Shown: positions 44,816-54,601, counted from the first letter of the stretch. The stretch: 64,000 nucleotides of DNA from UBA1181 sp045601045 (GCA_045601045.1 JAZRZA010000045.1:49995-113994), one strand, 5' to 3'. Numbers and translations: made by a program. The notes: generated from the sequence alone by a model not told the origin.

Positions 44816-46456
44816 TTATCTTTTATTCAAGGCAATCTCAAATGCCTTCTGGTAATATTTAATGAAATCGTTCCAAGAACATCCATCCGCGATTTTCTTC
44901 GCTTTTTTGCGTGTAGCGGTAAGTTCCTTTTCGTTCATACTTGCTAACGCGATGATGTTGTCATGGATTTCCGAAGCCACTTCGAAGTAGTTGTGGTCGT
45001 TTCTGTTGATGACAGCGACACCGTTTTTGATGTCTACTGGCTGGCCAGATACCCAGAGACCGAAACCTGCCAAATTGGTGGTGATGGTCGGTACACTGAA
45101 TGCGACGCTTTCAAGCGGCGTATATCCCCATGGTTCGTAGTATGACGCGAAAATGGTCAAGTCAAGGCCAATTAGCAAATCGTAGTAGCATTTGTTGAAA
45201 ATGCCATCGTCTCCATTCAGGTAACTTGGCACAAGAATTACCTTCACATTCTTGTCGACGTCATTGTCGAAGTGGAAGGCCTGCATGGCACCGAACAACT
45301 GATCGTTGTCCACGTTGTTGATATCGTGTGTGATGTTTCTTCTGTAAAGTGTATACTTTGCGTTAGGGTCTTCCATTCTGGATTGAAGATCCTTGCGTGG
45401 ACCGATGTTCCATCCTGGGACCATGATGAACGCGATGGTCTCTCTGGTGTAGTCGGGGTTGATGGCTAGTTGTCTAACTGACTCCAAGAATACATCTATG
45501 CCTTTGTTTCTGAACTCGTATCGTCCGCCTGTTCCGATGAAGAGGGCGTCGTCTGAAATGGCGTGTCCTATCAGATTCTCCGCTACGTTTTTTAGCACGG
45601 CGCGAGCCTCTTTCTTGACTTTGGTATGTTTTGCCCCTTGTGGAATGAATCCCGCCTCAAAACCATTGGGTGTGACGATGTCGGGTTGTTTGTCCAATAA
45701 TTGGGCGCATTCTTTCGCTGTCAAGTCGCTGACGGTGGTAAAACAGTCCGCATTGTGCGCCGCTTGCTTTTCCACTGAGTGTTTAGCTTTAACGTTGAGC
45801 TCGCCTGCCATTTGGTCGCCATTGTATTGCTCGAAATATTCGTAAAGCAATTTGTTGTTGAAGCAGATGGATCTGCCGACCGTTGTGGCATGTGTGGTGA
45901 AAATTGTGTGCAAGTATGGCGCGTGGTTCTTGCAGTAAAGAACGCCGGAACCTGTCGTCCATTCATGGAATTGAGCGACGGTTTTCTGCTTGGTAAGTTT
46001 GTTGAATTGACAGAAGTGCTCAATTGTCATCGCTGCGGCAAGTCCGAAAGTAACAGCCTCTGGATAGTCTCCTCCCGCATTCATGGAGTCGATCTGAAAA
46101 CTGTTCCACATCTCGAAAAGGAAGTCGTTCAACTTCTCGTAGTAGGGTCTGAAATCGATCAACAATGCGATGGGTTCTCCTGGAACGTTCCATCTTCCCA
46201 TTTTTACGTTTACGCCAGTCTCCTTGGCGTATGCCTTGGTCCAGCTGGAGAAAAGTTTGTTGTCTTCGGTGAAACAGATGTTGCCACCGTTCTCGAAATA
46301 TGGTCCTACGTAAATGAGATCGTCTCCTTGAACGTCGTGCAAGGATTTCGCTTGCGTTGAAAGTACGGTGTAGATGCCGCCGATCTTGTTGCAAACTTCC
46401 CAACTCGTTTGAAACATGTAGTTGCTTGTTCTTTTATTTGCCGTTTTTCCCGCCAT
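44816..46456 (-). CDS. Glycogen synthase, GT3-like
   Basis: 546 residues. Adds glucose to glycogen from a nucleotide sugar. The sequence resembles eukaryotic GT3 synthases rather than GlgA (GT5): FQTSWEVCNKIGGIYTVLSTQ at the N-terminus, HEWTTGSGVLYCKNH, TTHATTVGR, ITPNGFEAG-like VTPNGFEAGF, and the catalytic EX7E in YYEPWGYTPLESVAF near 430. It forms an operon with the phosphorylase, so synthesis and breakdown enzymes are made together. Pgi at 19.5 kb supplies the hexose phosphate branch point. Confidence 0.93.
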   Translation of the reverse strand: MAGKTANKRTSNYMFQTSWEVCNKIGGIYTVLSTQAKSLHDVQGDDLIYVGPYFENGGNICFTEDNKLFSSWTKAYAKETGVNVKMGRWNVPGEPIALLIDFRPYYEKLNDFLFEMWNSFQIDSMNAGGDYPEAVTFGLAAAMTIEHFCQFNKLTKQKTVAQFHEWTTGSGVLYCKNHAPYLHTIFTTHATTVGRSICFNNKLLYEYFEQYNGDQMAGELNVKAKHSVEKQAAHNADCFTTVSDLTAKECAQLLDKQPDIVTPNGFEAGFIPQGAKHTKVKKEARAVLKNVAENLIGHAISDDALFIGTGGRYEFRNKGIDVFLESVRQLAINPDYTRETIAFIMVPGWNIGPRKDLQSRMEDPNAKYTLYRRNITHDINNVDNDQLFGAMQAFHFDNDVDKNVKVILVPSYLNGDDGIFNKCYYDLLIGLDLTIFASYYEPWGYTPLESVAFSVPTITTNLAGFGLWVSGQPVDIKNGVAVINRNDHNYFEVASEIHDNIIALASMNEKELTATRKKAKKIADGCSWNDFIKYYQKAFEIALNKR

Positions 46457-46480
46457 TTGCTAGATTATTTTTTCATACCA

Positions 46481-46488
46481 CAAAAATA
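46481..46488 (-). promoter_or_regulatory. -7 element for the glycogen operon
   Basis: TATTTTTG on the minus strand, 25 bases before the ATG at 46456. No clear -33 element. The rest of the 46457-46661 gap is AT-rich and shows no gene. Confidence 0.5.
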
Positions 46489-46661
46489 GGAAAAAATTTT
46501 GAAAACTTGGCGGTTTGTTTGAAGAAAAGCAACAAGAAAATGAATAATTTATTGTGTAGACTATAAAATAAAATATCACTGTGGATTTTGTCCTGTTATT
46601 ATTTGATAAATATCTATATACTAGCGATTTGTTGGCTGCGCCTCGTCGCCTGTCAGGACGT

Positions 46662-49355
46662 TTAATACCAGTTCGGATAATCGCTGGAACTTGTTCTCTT
46701 TTCGTATTTGAGATCTTGAAGCATGGAAGAGTTTACACCGATATGGAAGTTGAATCCTTGGTTGGCTCCGAATGGGATGAAACTCAACGTCGCTGACCAA
46801 CAATGCAGCTTTCTTCCTAAACTGCAAGATGTGTAGGACATCTCTTTATTGATGAAGTCGTATCCTGAACTAAATGTGAAAGTCCAGTTGTCCGTGAAGT
46901 TGAAACCTCCTGAAAAGTTGAGCGTTTGGGATAATCTTTGCTCAAATTCCAGTTTCTCCTTGTTGAATCGATAATCGCCGTAAGATACTGAATAACTTAC
47001 GTTTATATTCCATGGGAGTTTGTATTTGTAATAGCCGTTCTCGTCGTATTTACTATTCTCCTTGTTTTGTTGTGAGTTGTCTATGACGTCGTCCAACATG
47101 TCATCGACTGTCTCCGCGTTGTAGTCGATGTCGTCGTCCTCTTTTTCATCCTTTTTCCGCTTCTTGAATGTGTTGTTGTTGAACGAGTAGTTCAAGGATG
47201 TCCTGGCATTGGTTAATCTGGCGATACGGCCATTGCGCTCCATCTCGGAAGTAGTGGATTTGTAGTACTGTCCGTTTTCGTTGAGCTTGTAGGTATAAGG
47301 ACAGAAACCTGCAGTGATGTTCATGTAGAGATTCCTTGGGAATTTCAGACGAAGACTGGCTGCGATATCTGACCAAGGCGTTTCATCTTCTTTGGCGAAG
47401 ATGTTGTAGCTTGTCGATAAGGTCAAGTTGTCGATAAGTGAAATTTTCTTGTATCCCGTAGAGTCTTTGTCTGTACGGACTTTCATCTCCACATTGTTGC
47501 TGACGCTTAGGTTGATATGTCCGCTACCGTTGCTGGTCGGCCCTCCGTAGTAGTTACCGGTGTAGTAGCAATACTTGGTGGTGTCGATAGACCCATCTTT
47601 CTGTAATTTGTAATAATAACCGTAATAATCTTGGTTGAAGGAGGGGATTGGGTGCTCCATTTTAGGCGTGAAGGAGAGTCCGGCGCTTGGTTGGAACACG
47701 TGGCGTATCATACTGATTTTTTTGCCGAAAATCGGTTGGAAAAATCCGTATAATTGTGTACTCATGTTGAGGTTCGCGTTCATGTCGTTGATGCGGTAAA
47801 AACCGTTCTTGATATGCTCGTCCACTCGTTGCTCCGCATCGTTCCATGTCAGTTCCTTCTTTTTGAAATACCACTTTTCCGTGTAGTTGAAACTTGGTGT
47901 GATAACCAGGTATTTAAAGGCGGTATAAGAGGCTCCAATGCTTGCTTGGTTTTTGATGCCATTGTTCCAATCTTTGAGCAGATTTTGTTGGAAAAGTTTG
48001 TCCTGCTTCGTGGAGATGTAGTTGTCGAAGTTCATACTGTAATTCAGATATATCTTCTCAAACCATTTCTCTTTACCGGTGCGTTTCTCCCTCTTAAAAG
48101 GGTATACGCGGCTCATGTTCAAATGGAAAGTTGGTAATTTTAACGATATGGTGGAGTCGCTCTGCCTTTGGTTGACGGTGACATTGGTTGTCAAAGAGAA
48201 GTGCGACTCGGGAAACTTATAGGTGTAGTTGATGGATGATGATTTATTGTTCTCTCCATAAACTGACGGATTGTAGTGCGCGCTAGTATTGTTCTTGTTG
48301 TAGGAAGAAGAAGAGAAGTTTACGGATGCGGAGAAGGTCCTGAAAGGGTTGGCTTTCGGGTCTTGAACGTGTGTCCAAGTCACCTTCACATCGTTCACTT
48401 GCGTGTAGTCTGGCATGTTTTTCTCGCTGGTCACCGTTGATTGGTAACTTAAATAGATATTGCCGTTGAATTTATATCTCTTCTTATAGCGGGTGGTCGC
48501 GTTGACGCCCCAAGAGCCTTTGGTGTATATATCTGCACGTAGGGCCAAGTCAAAGTATTGACTGATAGCGAAATAGTAACCTCCGTTTCTGAGGTAGAAA
48601 CCTCGGGAAGTCTCTTCTCCGAAGGTCGGCATCAGAAGTCCCGAAGAGTATTTTTCTGTGAATGGGAAGAATCCGAATGGCAGTACCAACGGCAAAGGCA
48701 CATCCTGGATTACCAAGTAGGAGGGACCTGCTACAATGTACTCTTTGGGTTTCACTTTCGCTTGGGTGATGTTCAGATAGAAGTGAGGGTGCTCATGGTT
48801 GTCGCACGTGGTGTACTTTCCGTCTTTCATCAGAAAGGTGTTGTCTTCCAGCTTTTTTGCCTTCTCGCTGGTCATGTATCCTTCTCCTTGCTGCGTCACG
48901 ACATTGCGGATCAAACCTTTGCGAGTCTCGTAGTTAAAATCAATGCTGTGGGATTCATAACTATCGTTGCCGTCTTTGAAAACTGGTCTTCCGATCTCAT
49001 TTCCCGTGGAGTCGTAACCGCATCGCGCATGGACAATGGTGGAGTCCGTGTTCATTTCTATGTGGTCGGATGTGAGTTCCATCTTCTCGTATGTCACTTT
49101 GGCGTTTCCGTAAAGGAAGGCGTGTCCATCCGCATAGAACACCACGGAGTCTTTGGCTGAATAATTGACGTTGGATTTTACGGCGTCCTTGGATATTTTC
49201 AAGGTTTTAACATTTTTCCCGTTGGAATCTTCCGCACTTTTCTCCACACCTTTGATCGTGTCATTTTGCGTGGTTTCCGCAAAAATTTCATTGTTGTGCG
49301 AACCGAAAAGTCCAGCGAGTAAAATCAATAAATATGTTATATGTCTATGTACCAA
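46662..49355 (-). CDS. lptD: LPS assembly outer-membrane protein LptD
   Basis: 897 residues. LptD inserts lipopolysaccharide into the outer leaflet. Signal peptide ends near IFAE. An OstA/LptA-like beta-jellyroll follows (about 65-220: VVFYADGHAFLYGNAKVTYEKMEL, IVHARCGYDSTGNEIGRPVF). Then comes the LPS-assembly barrel (LPLVLPFGFFPFTEKYSSGLLMPTFGEE, DLALRADIYTKGSWGVNATTRYK), about 25 strands, ending in a barrel-like C-terminus. A charged insertion (KKRKKDEKEDDDIDYNAE, near 735) is an extracellular loop or disordered. The two-disulphide Cys pattern of proteobacterial LptD is not evident. Divergent from the amidase gene, with promoters between them. Confidence 0.92.
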   Translation of the reverse strand: MVHRHITYLLILLAGLFGSHNNEIFAETTQNDTIKGVEKSAEDSNGKNVKTLKISKDAVKSNVNYSAKDSVVFYADGHAFLYGNAKVTYEKMELTSDHIEMNTDSTIVHARCGYDSTGNEIGRPVFKDGNDSYESHSIDFNYETRKGLIRNVVTQQGEGYMTSEKAKKLEDNTFLMKDGKYTTCDNHEHPHFYLNITQAKVKPKEYIVAGPSYLVIQDVPLPLVLPFGFFPFTEKYSSGLLMPTFGEETSRGFYLRNGGYYFAISQYFDLALRADIYTKGSWGVNATTRYKKRYKFNGNIYLSYQSTVTSEKNMPDYTQVNDVKVTWTHVQDPKANPFRTFSASVNFSSSSYNKNNTSAHYNPSVYGENNKSSSINYTYKFPESHFSLTTNVTVNQRQSDSTISLKLPTFHLNMSRVYPFKREKRTGKEKWFEKIYLNYSMNFDNYISTKQDKLFQQNLLKDWNNGIKNQASIGASYTAFKYLVITPSFNYTEKWYFKKKELTWNDAEQRVDEHIKNGFYRINDMNANLNMSTQLYGFFQPIFGKKISMIRHVFQPSAGLSFTPKMEHPIPSFNQDYYGYYYKLQKDGSIDTTKYCYYTGNYYGGPTSNGSGHINLSVSNNVEMKVRTDKDSTGYKKISLIDNLTLSTSYNIFAKEDETPWSDIAASLRLKFPRNLYMNITAGFCPYTYKLNENGQYYKSTTSEMERNGRIARLTNARTSLNYSFNNNTFKKRKKDEKEDDDIDYNAETVDDMLDDVIDNSQQNKENSKYDENGYYKYKLPWNINVSYSVSYGDYRFNKEKLEFEQRLSQTLNFSGGFNFTDNWTFTFSSGYDFINKEMSYTSCSLGRKLHCWSATLSFIPFGANQGFNFHIGVNSSMLQDLKYEKRTSSSDYPNWY

Positions 49356-49393
49356 GAAAATGCTTATTTATAATTGCGCCGTAAAAATGTATG

Positions 49394-49401
49394 CAAATTT
49401 A
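49394..49401 (-). promoter_or_regulatory. -7 element for lptD
   Basis: TAAATTTG on the minus strand, 39 bases before the lptD ATG. It faces a plus-strand -7 element 12 bases away. Confidence 0.5.
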
Positions 49402-49413
49402 AGAATATTTTCC

Positions 49414-49421
49414 TATTTTTG
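49414..49421 (+). promoter_or_regulatory. -7 element for the amidase gene
   Basis: TATTTTTG, 60 bases before the TTG start at 49481. The -33 box is poor. Confidence 0.5.
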
Positions 49422-49480
49422 CCATACATTTTTGTAATAAGATTACAATCATGTTGTATTAAGGTTATAATAAGAAAGTC

Positions 49481-50824
49481 TTGGAAAATAAATCTTTGAT
49501 TTTGAAGCGCGCATTTGTATGGATGTGTCTTCTTTTTATGGGTGTTACAACCGCTTTTTCGGCAGAAAAGCCGTTCGTTGTGGTACTTGACGCGGGTCAC
49601 GGAGGCAAGGATGCGGGCGCGATTGGATACACCTTGAAAAAAATGGAGAAGGATATCAATTTGAAAGTGGCACTTAAAGTGGGTGAATTGATGTCCAAGG
49701 AGAAGAATGTGAAGGTTTTGTATACCAGAAAAAAGGACATATTCATTCCTTTGGATGATCGTGCGCAGATCGCTAATAAGGCCAAAGCCGATCTTTTCAT
49801 CTCTATTCATACGAATGCGGCGGAAAACCGTTCGGCAAGAGGTACTGAGTCCTATGCGGTAGGTTCGTCTTCCGCTAACTTGGAGGTGGCGAAAAGAGAG
49901 AACGCTGTTTTGTTATATGAGTCTGATTACAAGACCAAGTACCGAGGTTTTGATCCCAATAGCACGGAGTCTTATATTATGTTTGACTTTTTGCAATCCA
50001 AATATATGGAACAAAGTATTGCCTTCGCTTCGCAGGTGGAGAAAAACTTTGTGAAGGAGGGTCGTAGCAGTAGAGGCGTGAAGCAGGCAGGATTCTGGGT
50101 GTTGAAGCAAGCTGCGATGCCTGCTGTTTTGGTAGAGTTGGGCTATATTTCCAATAGGGAAGAGGAGGAGTTCCTTTCTAAAGATAAAAACTTGGACAAA
50201 CTCTCCGAAGCGATTGTGAGGGCGTTCGTTCAATATAAAAAGAATGTGGACAAACGAAATAATGTCGGTTATACAGATACAGATGCGAATAAAACTGTTC
50301 AGAAGCAGGAGGTCGCACCTAAAGTTGAAGAGAAGACGCCTGTAAAGGAGAGTGTCAAGGAACCTGCTACGGGAGCCAAGACAGAGGGTGTCGATAAGGG
50401 AAATGCCTCTTCGGTTGATAGTACGCAAAAATCGTCGGCGGGAAACGTCGCTCCTCCATCCACATCCCAAACTACTCATCAAGTGACGCCTTCCAGTGAG
50501 AATAAATCTTCCTCGGAAAAGAGTGATGTCGCTGATAAGAAGAAGGACGAGAAAAAGCCAGAAATATATTACGCGGTTCAATTTTGTAGCGCGAGCGCCC
50601 CGAAATCATTGAATGCGAAAGAGTTTATGGGATTAGTGCCTGCTCAGGAGTTTGTCGAGACGGGTACCTATAAATACAAATATGTGTATGGTCACGAAAA
50701 CACCTTTGAAGCAGGTGTGAAATTGCGTGATGAGGTAAAAAAGAAATTTAAGGACGCCTTCCTTGTTGTGATCAAGGACGGCAAAAAACTCTCTACCCAA
50801 GAGGCGAGGGAATATTATAAATAA
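49481..50824 (+). CDS. N-acetylmuramoyl-L-alanine amidase (Amidase_3) with C-terminal SPOR-like domain
   Basis: 447 residues with a TTG start. An upstream in-frame stop (49460) leaves no ATG, and the TTG gives a complete signal peptide (KRAFVWMCLLFMGVTTAFSA), whereas the next ATG (49523) would truncate it. The catalytic zinc domain (30-265) shows VLDAGHGGKDAGAIG (His ligand), the Glu/His-containing LFISIHTNAAEN, and PAVLVELGYISNREEEEFL with catalytic Glu. It cleaves the amide between MurNAc and L-Ala for cell separation. A Lys/Glu/Ser/Thr linker (about 275-370) leads to a final domain (YYAVQFCSASAPKSL, KYKYVYGHENTFEAGVKLRD) that resembles SPOR peptidoglycan-binding domains. Followed by an MCE gene. 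Confidence 0.94.
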   Translation: MENKSLILKRAFVWMCLLFMGVTTAFSAEKPFVVVLDAGHGGKDAGAIGYTLKKMEKDINLKVALKVGELMSKEKNVKVLYTRKKDIFIPLDDRAQIANKAKADLFISIHTNAAENRSARGTESYAVGSSSANLEVAKRENAVLLYESDYKTKYRGFDPNSTESYIMFDFLQSKYMEQSIAFASQVEKNFVKEGRSSRGVKQAGFWVLKQAAMPAVLVELGYISNREEEEFLSKDKNLDKLSEAIVRAFVQYKKNVDKRNNVGYTDTDANKTVQKQEVAPKVEEKTPVKESVKEPATGAKTEGVDKGNASSVDSTQKSSAGNVAPPSTSQTTHQVTPSSENKSSSEKSDVADKKKDEKKPEIYYAVQFCSASAPKSLNAKEFMGLVPAQEFVETGTYKYKYVYGHENTFEAGVKLRDEVKKKFKDAFLVVIKDGKKLSTQEAREYYK

Positions 50825-50850
50825 AAAGATGTTGTTTAATTGATAGTGCT

Positions 50851-51753
50851 ATGAATTTTAAAGTCAGCAAAGAGCTACAAATTGGTATTTGGGTGATTGT
50901 CACATTGGCGGTGACCTATTTTGGATGGAATTATTTAAGGGGTATCAATATTTTTAATCCCACGAATTATTACTATTTGAAATTAAGCCATATCAATGGA
51001 TTGGTGGAGACCAATGATGTGAAGGTGAAGGGTTATAAAATTGGTTTGGTCCAACGTATTATTTATGACTACGAAGATCCCAATGCTGATGTGATTGTCG
51101 TTCTTCAAGTGGATGATGATTTGAAGATTCCAGTCGGTTCCAAGGCCGCTTTGGTTTCCGCGTTGATCGGCTCTCCATCCGTAGAGATCAGACTCGACCC
51201 TACGAATCGCGAATATTACCAACGAGGAGATACCATTCCTGCTTACGTGGATGATGGATTGATGGATTCCTTGACGGAGGAGATCATGCCTCGTATCCAG
51301 ACTATTATCCCTCAATTGGATTCTTTGATCGTCTCTTTGAATGCCATCGCGGAAAATAAGACCATCGAGAACTCATTGGAGAATATCAACGCCATTACAA
51401 AGAACTTGAACAAGGCCTCTGTGGGACTCAATCGTATTGTGGATAAAGATGTTCCTGAATTGTGCCAAAACTTTAATGGGGTGATGGGTAATTTGAACAA
51501 GGTGAGCACCAATTTAAGTGGCGTTGATTTCCGTGCCACAATCGGTAATCTGAATAAAACACTTGATGGTGTCCGTGGTATTACGGATAAGTTGAATAGC
51601 GGTCAAGGAACCCTTGGTTTGCTCTTGACAGACAAGGCTTTGTATAACAATTTGAATACTACGGTGAATAGCGCGAATGGGTTGGTTGTAGATATCAGAG
51701 AACATCCAAAACGCTATATAAACGTTAGTGTCTTCGGAAAAAAAGGCGAGTAA
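50851..51753 (+). CDS. MlaD/MCE family lipid-transport protein
   Basis: 300 residues. One N-terminal transmembrane helix (LQIGIWVIVTLAVTYFGWNYL), then an MCE domain (about 40-120: LSHINGLVETNDVKVKGYKIGLVQRI, KAALVSALIGSPSVEIRLD). The C-terminal part is a helical region with repeated L/I-N pairs (SLENINAITKNLNKASVGLN, GVMGNLNKVSTNLSG). MCE proteins form hexameric rings or tubes that carry phospholipids across the periplasm. The ABC transporter parts (MlaE/MlaF) are not in the window. It follows the amidase by 26 bases and ends in a strong terminator. Confidence 0.92.
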   Translation: MNFKVSKELQIGIWVIVTLAVTYFGWNYLRGINIFNPTNYYYLKLSHINGLVETNDVKVKGYKIGLVQRIIYDYEDPNADVIVVLQVDDDLKIPVGSKAALVSALIGSPSVEIRLDPTNREYYQRGDTIPAYVDDGLMDSLTEEIMPRIQTIIPQLDSLIVSLNAIAENKTIENSLENINAITKNLNKASVGLNRIVDKDVPELCQNFNGVMGNLNKVSTNLSGVDFRATIGNLNKTLDGVRGITDKLNSGQGTLGLLLTDKALYNNLNTTVNSANGLVVDIREHPKRYINVSVFGKKGE

Positions 51754-51781
51754 TTTGATCGTTTTTTTTAATAACCTAAAT

Positions 51782-51827
51782 ATGAGTGCTTTAATTGTTG
51801 AAAACTTTTGTAAAGCACTCATTTTTA
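51782..51827 (+). terminator. Terminator between the MCE gene and dnaA
   Basis: Perfect 12-bp stem ATGAGTGCTTTA/TAAAGCACTCAT (51782-51793, 51811-51822), 17-base loop, TTTTT. The remaining AT-rich 180 bases before dnaA show no clear promoter and no DnaA boxes. Confidence 0.85.
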
Positions 51828-52009
51828 GCGTTTTATAGTATACTTTTGAAAAACAGACATTTACGATTTTTTTTATTTCGCAAACAAAAAACAGTTTTTT
51901 TTTTGAAAAAATAAACCAAAATTTGTAGTGCAAATTGAAAAGATAAGTAAACGGTAAGACAAAGCGTGTATATGGGCTTTGTTGACAAAATTATGAACGA
52001 GTAATTACA

Positions 52010-53398
52010 ATGGAAGAGAAAGATCATGTTCGATTGTGGAACGAATGTCTGATGATTATAAAGGACAATATTCCTTCTACGGCTTTTGAATGCTGGTTTA
52101 AGCCAATCATTCCTGAAAAGTGGGAGAATAAGATGTTGACTATTACAGTTCCCAGTCACTTTTATGCGGAATACTTGGACGAGCACTATTGTGACCTGTT
52201 GAAGAACACCTTTACCCGTGTAATGGGTGCTGATTCAAAGTTGTCATATAGTATTATCCAGGAGAGAGCCACTAATTCCAAGGTGGAATGCAAGAGTGGT
52301 TATGTGATTCCAGTTAAGGAGACTTCGGACATTGATAACTACAATCCATTCCCTGACCATTCTCAAAGAAGAAGAATCGATCCACAACTCAATCCTCACT
52401 ATACATTTGATACTTTTGTGGAGGGAAAGTGCAATAAGTTGGCACGTTCCGCAGGTTTGAAGATCGCTGAGAATCCGGGAAAGAATACCTTCAATCCAAT
52501 TTTCATATACGGTGGCTCCGGTTTAGGTAAGACCCACTTGGCGCAGGCTATAGGTTGGGCTACTCTTGAGAAACATCCGGAAATGAAGGTGCTTTACATC
52601 GATTCCAACCGATTCCAATCTCAATACACCAACGCGCACCTTCGCAATAAGGTGAATGATTTCATCGCATTCTATCAAATGGTAGATTTGTTGATCGTGG
52701 ATGATATCCAATTCTTTGCGGGTAAAACCGGAACGCAAAATGTGTTTTTCCAGATCTTTAATCATTTGCAATTGAATGGAAAGCAGATCATTTTGATCGC
52801 TGATCAATCTCCTAAGTTGTTGCAAGGATTGGATGATCGTATGTTGACCCGATTCCGTTGGGGATTGAATGCGGAGATTGAATTGCCAAGTCCGGAGACA
52901 AGAAAGGCGATTTTGAAATCGAAGGTCTTGACCGATGGCTTGACTATCCCAGAGAATGTGCTTGATTATATTGCGGATCATGTTTCTGATAGTGTCCGTG
53001 AGTTGGAGGGTGTGATCAACTCTTTGTTGGCGCAATCCACATTGACAGATACGGAAATCAATTTGGAGTTGGTTCGCAAGGTGGTTAGTTCTTTGGTGGT
53101 GGCTCCGGAACGTACAGTGACGGTTGCTTCTATCCAAGAGGCGGTGTGTGGCTATTATCAATTGGAGCCTCACATGTTGCAGTCCAACTCCCGTAAGCGT
53201 GAGGTGGTGCAAGCAAGACAAATCGCCATGTACCTTTCTCGTAAATATACGAAAGTGTCTTTGTCCAGCATCGGCGAGCAAATAGGAAATCGTGATCATG
53301 CCACTGTGCTTTATGCGGTGAAGTCTATCCAAAATTTGGTCGAGGTAGACAAGGAGGTGCAGTACAGTGTCGAGGCGATTGAGGCGACATTGAAATAG
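52010..53398 (+). CDS. dnaA: Chromosomal replication initiator DnaA
   Basis: 462 residues, complete. Domain I LWNECLMIIKDNIPSTAFECWFKPI (1-80), domain II linker (about 85-125), AAA+ domain with FVEGKCNKLA, Walker A GGSGLGKTHL (near 167), Walker B LLIVDDIQFF (near 230), sensor LTRFRWGLNAEI with arginine fingers, and domain IV ending in the DnaA-box binding signature GNRDHATVLYAVKSIQN. DnaA melts the origin. No cluster of TTATCCACA-like boxes is visible on either side, so the origin may lie elsewhere, as in several Bacteroidota. Confidence 0.97.
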   Translation: MEEKDHVRLWNECLMIIKDNIPSTAFECWFKPIIPEKWENKMLTITVPSHFYAEYLDEHYCDLLKNTFTRVMGADSKLSYSIIQERATNSKVECKSGYVIPVKETSDIDNYNPFPDHSQRRRIDPQLNPHYTFDTFVEGKCNKLARSAGLKIAENPGKNTFNPIFIYGGSGLGKTHLAQAIGWATLEKHPEMKVLYIDSNRFQSQYTNAHLRNKVNDFIAFYQMVDLLIVDDIQFFAGKTGTQNVFFQIFNHLQLNGKQIILIADQSPKLLQGLDDRMLTRFRWGLNAEIELPSPETRKAILKSKVLTDGLTIPENVLDYIADHVSDSVRELEGVINSLLAQSTLTDTEINLELVRKVVSSLVVAPERTVTVASIQEAVCGYYQLEPHMLQSNSRKREVVQARQIAMYLSRKYTKVSLSSIGEQIGNRDHATVLYAVKSIQNLVEVDKEVQYSVEAIEATLK

Positions 53399-53491
53399 TA
53401 GGGGTAATCCCTAAAAAATAAATTCTGATGAAAGAGTGACAATGTATGTTGAATAAACGTATTTTTGTCGAAAAATTAATATTAAGAGGAT

Positions 53492-54049
53492 ATGGTTTAT
53501 AAATTTGTCCTTGCGTCCGATGAAGTGGACGATTTCATGAGAGAGATTCACATTGATTCAGATGCGACTTTTTTGGAGCTTAACGATGCCATTTTGGCAA
53601 GTGTTGGGTATGCGAAAGATCAGATGACCTCTTTCTTGGTCTGCAATGATGATTGGGAGGCTGAGCAGGAGATTACGTTGATGGAGATGGATACCGCATC
53701 AGATGTCGATAGTTACGTGATGGATAGCGTAAGAATCGAAGAGTTCGCTTCGGAAGAGGGTCAAAAACTCCGTTTTGTTTTTGACGTGTTGAATGAGCGC
53801 TCCTTCTTTATGGAATTGAAGGAGGTCAAGACTCGTGAGACTTTGTTGGCACCTGTATGCAAGCGTTCAAAAGGAGAGGCTCCTCAACAAATCTTCGATG
53901 AACTTTTCTTGGATGTGCCTGCCGTGAAGTCCTCTGTTGGTTTAGACGAGGATGAATTGAGCGAATTCGAGGGATTCGATCAGTTCAACGAGGATGAATT
54001 AGACGAATCTTTCGGGTACGACGACGAATTCTCTGGCGGCAGTTTATAA
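53492..54049 (+). CDS. pRiA4b ORF-3-like protein
   Basis: 185 residues. It begins YKFVLASDEVDDFMREIHIDSDATFLELNDAI, the start of the plasmid pRiA4b ORF-3-like domain, with FLVCNDDWEAEQEITLMEMD and LRFVFDVLNERSFFMELKEV in the core. The last 45 residues are very acidic (about 17 Asp/Glu). The domain name is historical; function is unknown. In Bacteroidota it is a chromosomal housekeeping gene found near dnaA. No signal peptide. It lies 93 bases after dnaA, possibly on the same message. Confidence 0.85.
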   Translation: MVYKFVLASDEVDDFMREIHIDSDATFLELNDAILASVGYAKDQMTSFLVCNDDWEAEQEITLMEMDTASDVDSYVMDSVRIEEFASEEGQKLRFVFDVLNERSFFMELKEVKTRETLLAPVCKRSKGEAPQQIFDELFLDVPAVKSSVGLDEDELSEFEGFDQFNEDELDESFGYDDEFSGGSL

Positions 54050-54142
54050 TTGTTTGCTTGTTTTGTTTGCACTTTCATCCTATTTTTCTAGGTGTTTGTT
54101 TGATTTTTGTATAAATGTTTTCTCGGTTTCCAATAATATTCT

Positions 54143-54150
54143 TATTTTTG
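54143..54150 (+). promoter_or_regulatory. -7 element for the exported YD-like protein
   Basis: TATTTTTG, 41 bases before ATG 54191; the base set TTTC at the -33 position is one mismatch from TTTG. Confidence 0.5.
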
Positions 54151-54190
54151 AAATCGAATTAATACCATTAAATATTTAAATTTGTTGCGT

Positions 54191-54595
54191 ATGAATAAGT
54201 GTTTTTTGGCGTTGGTGACAGTTCTGTTGTTTTCTTTAGTTATTCCTGCGAACGCGCAGAAAAAAGTGAATGGCAAAGCAGTGACTGAGATTAAGGAATG
54301 GCGCATGGAGGGTGGAAAGAAGAAAATCGATCACATCACTAAATATGACGCCGCTACTGGCAACAAGACCGAGGAGGTTGAATACTCTAAGGTGGGCGAC
54401 CAAAAATCTCGTGTCACTTACAGTTACAACGAAAAGGGTAAATGTCTCGAAGAGAAGCATTATGACGAGTACAACAAGTTGGAGAAGGTTGTTCAGTATC
54501 AATACAATGAGTTTGGCAAGAAACAATCTGTCCGCACGCTTCTTCCTAACGGAAAGTTGAAGAGTGAAAAAGTGTACGAGTATATTACAGAATAA
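54191..54595 (+). CDS. Small exported YD-like repeat protein
   Basis: 134 residues from ATG 54191 (two TTG codons precede in frame). Signal peptide MNKCFLALVTVLLFSLVIPANA, then a mature protein of 110 residues with three beta-hairpins of the type Y-D-x-x-x-G-x-K-x-E-x-x-x-Y: KYDAATGNKTEEVEYSK, YSYNEKGKCLEEKHYDEYNK and YQYNEFGKKQSVRTLLPNGK. This resembles short Bacteroidota proteins (DUF3836-like), though I am unsure of the family. The hairpins recall the lipoprotein at 34515. It is followed 6 bases later by the VTC-domain gene. Confidence 0.75.
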   Translation: MNKCFLALVTVLLFSLVIPANAQKKVNGKAVTEIKEWRMEGGKKKIDHITKYDAATGNKTEEVEYSKVGDQKSRVTYSYNEKGKCLEEKHYDEYNKLEKVVQYQYNEFGKKQSVRTLLPNGKLKSEKVYEYITE

Positions 54596-54601
54596 CACAA
54601 A

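Noticed and set aside
46457..46661. Small gene between the glycogen synthase and lptD
   Set aside because: Only short frames overlapping lptD or AT-rich DNA; the only supportable feature is a -7 element.
51754..52009. Replication origin next to dnaA
   Set aside because: The gap is AT-rich, but I found no TTATCCACA-like boxes on either strand; only a terminator is evident.
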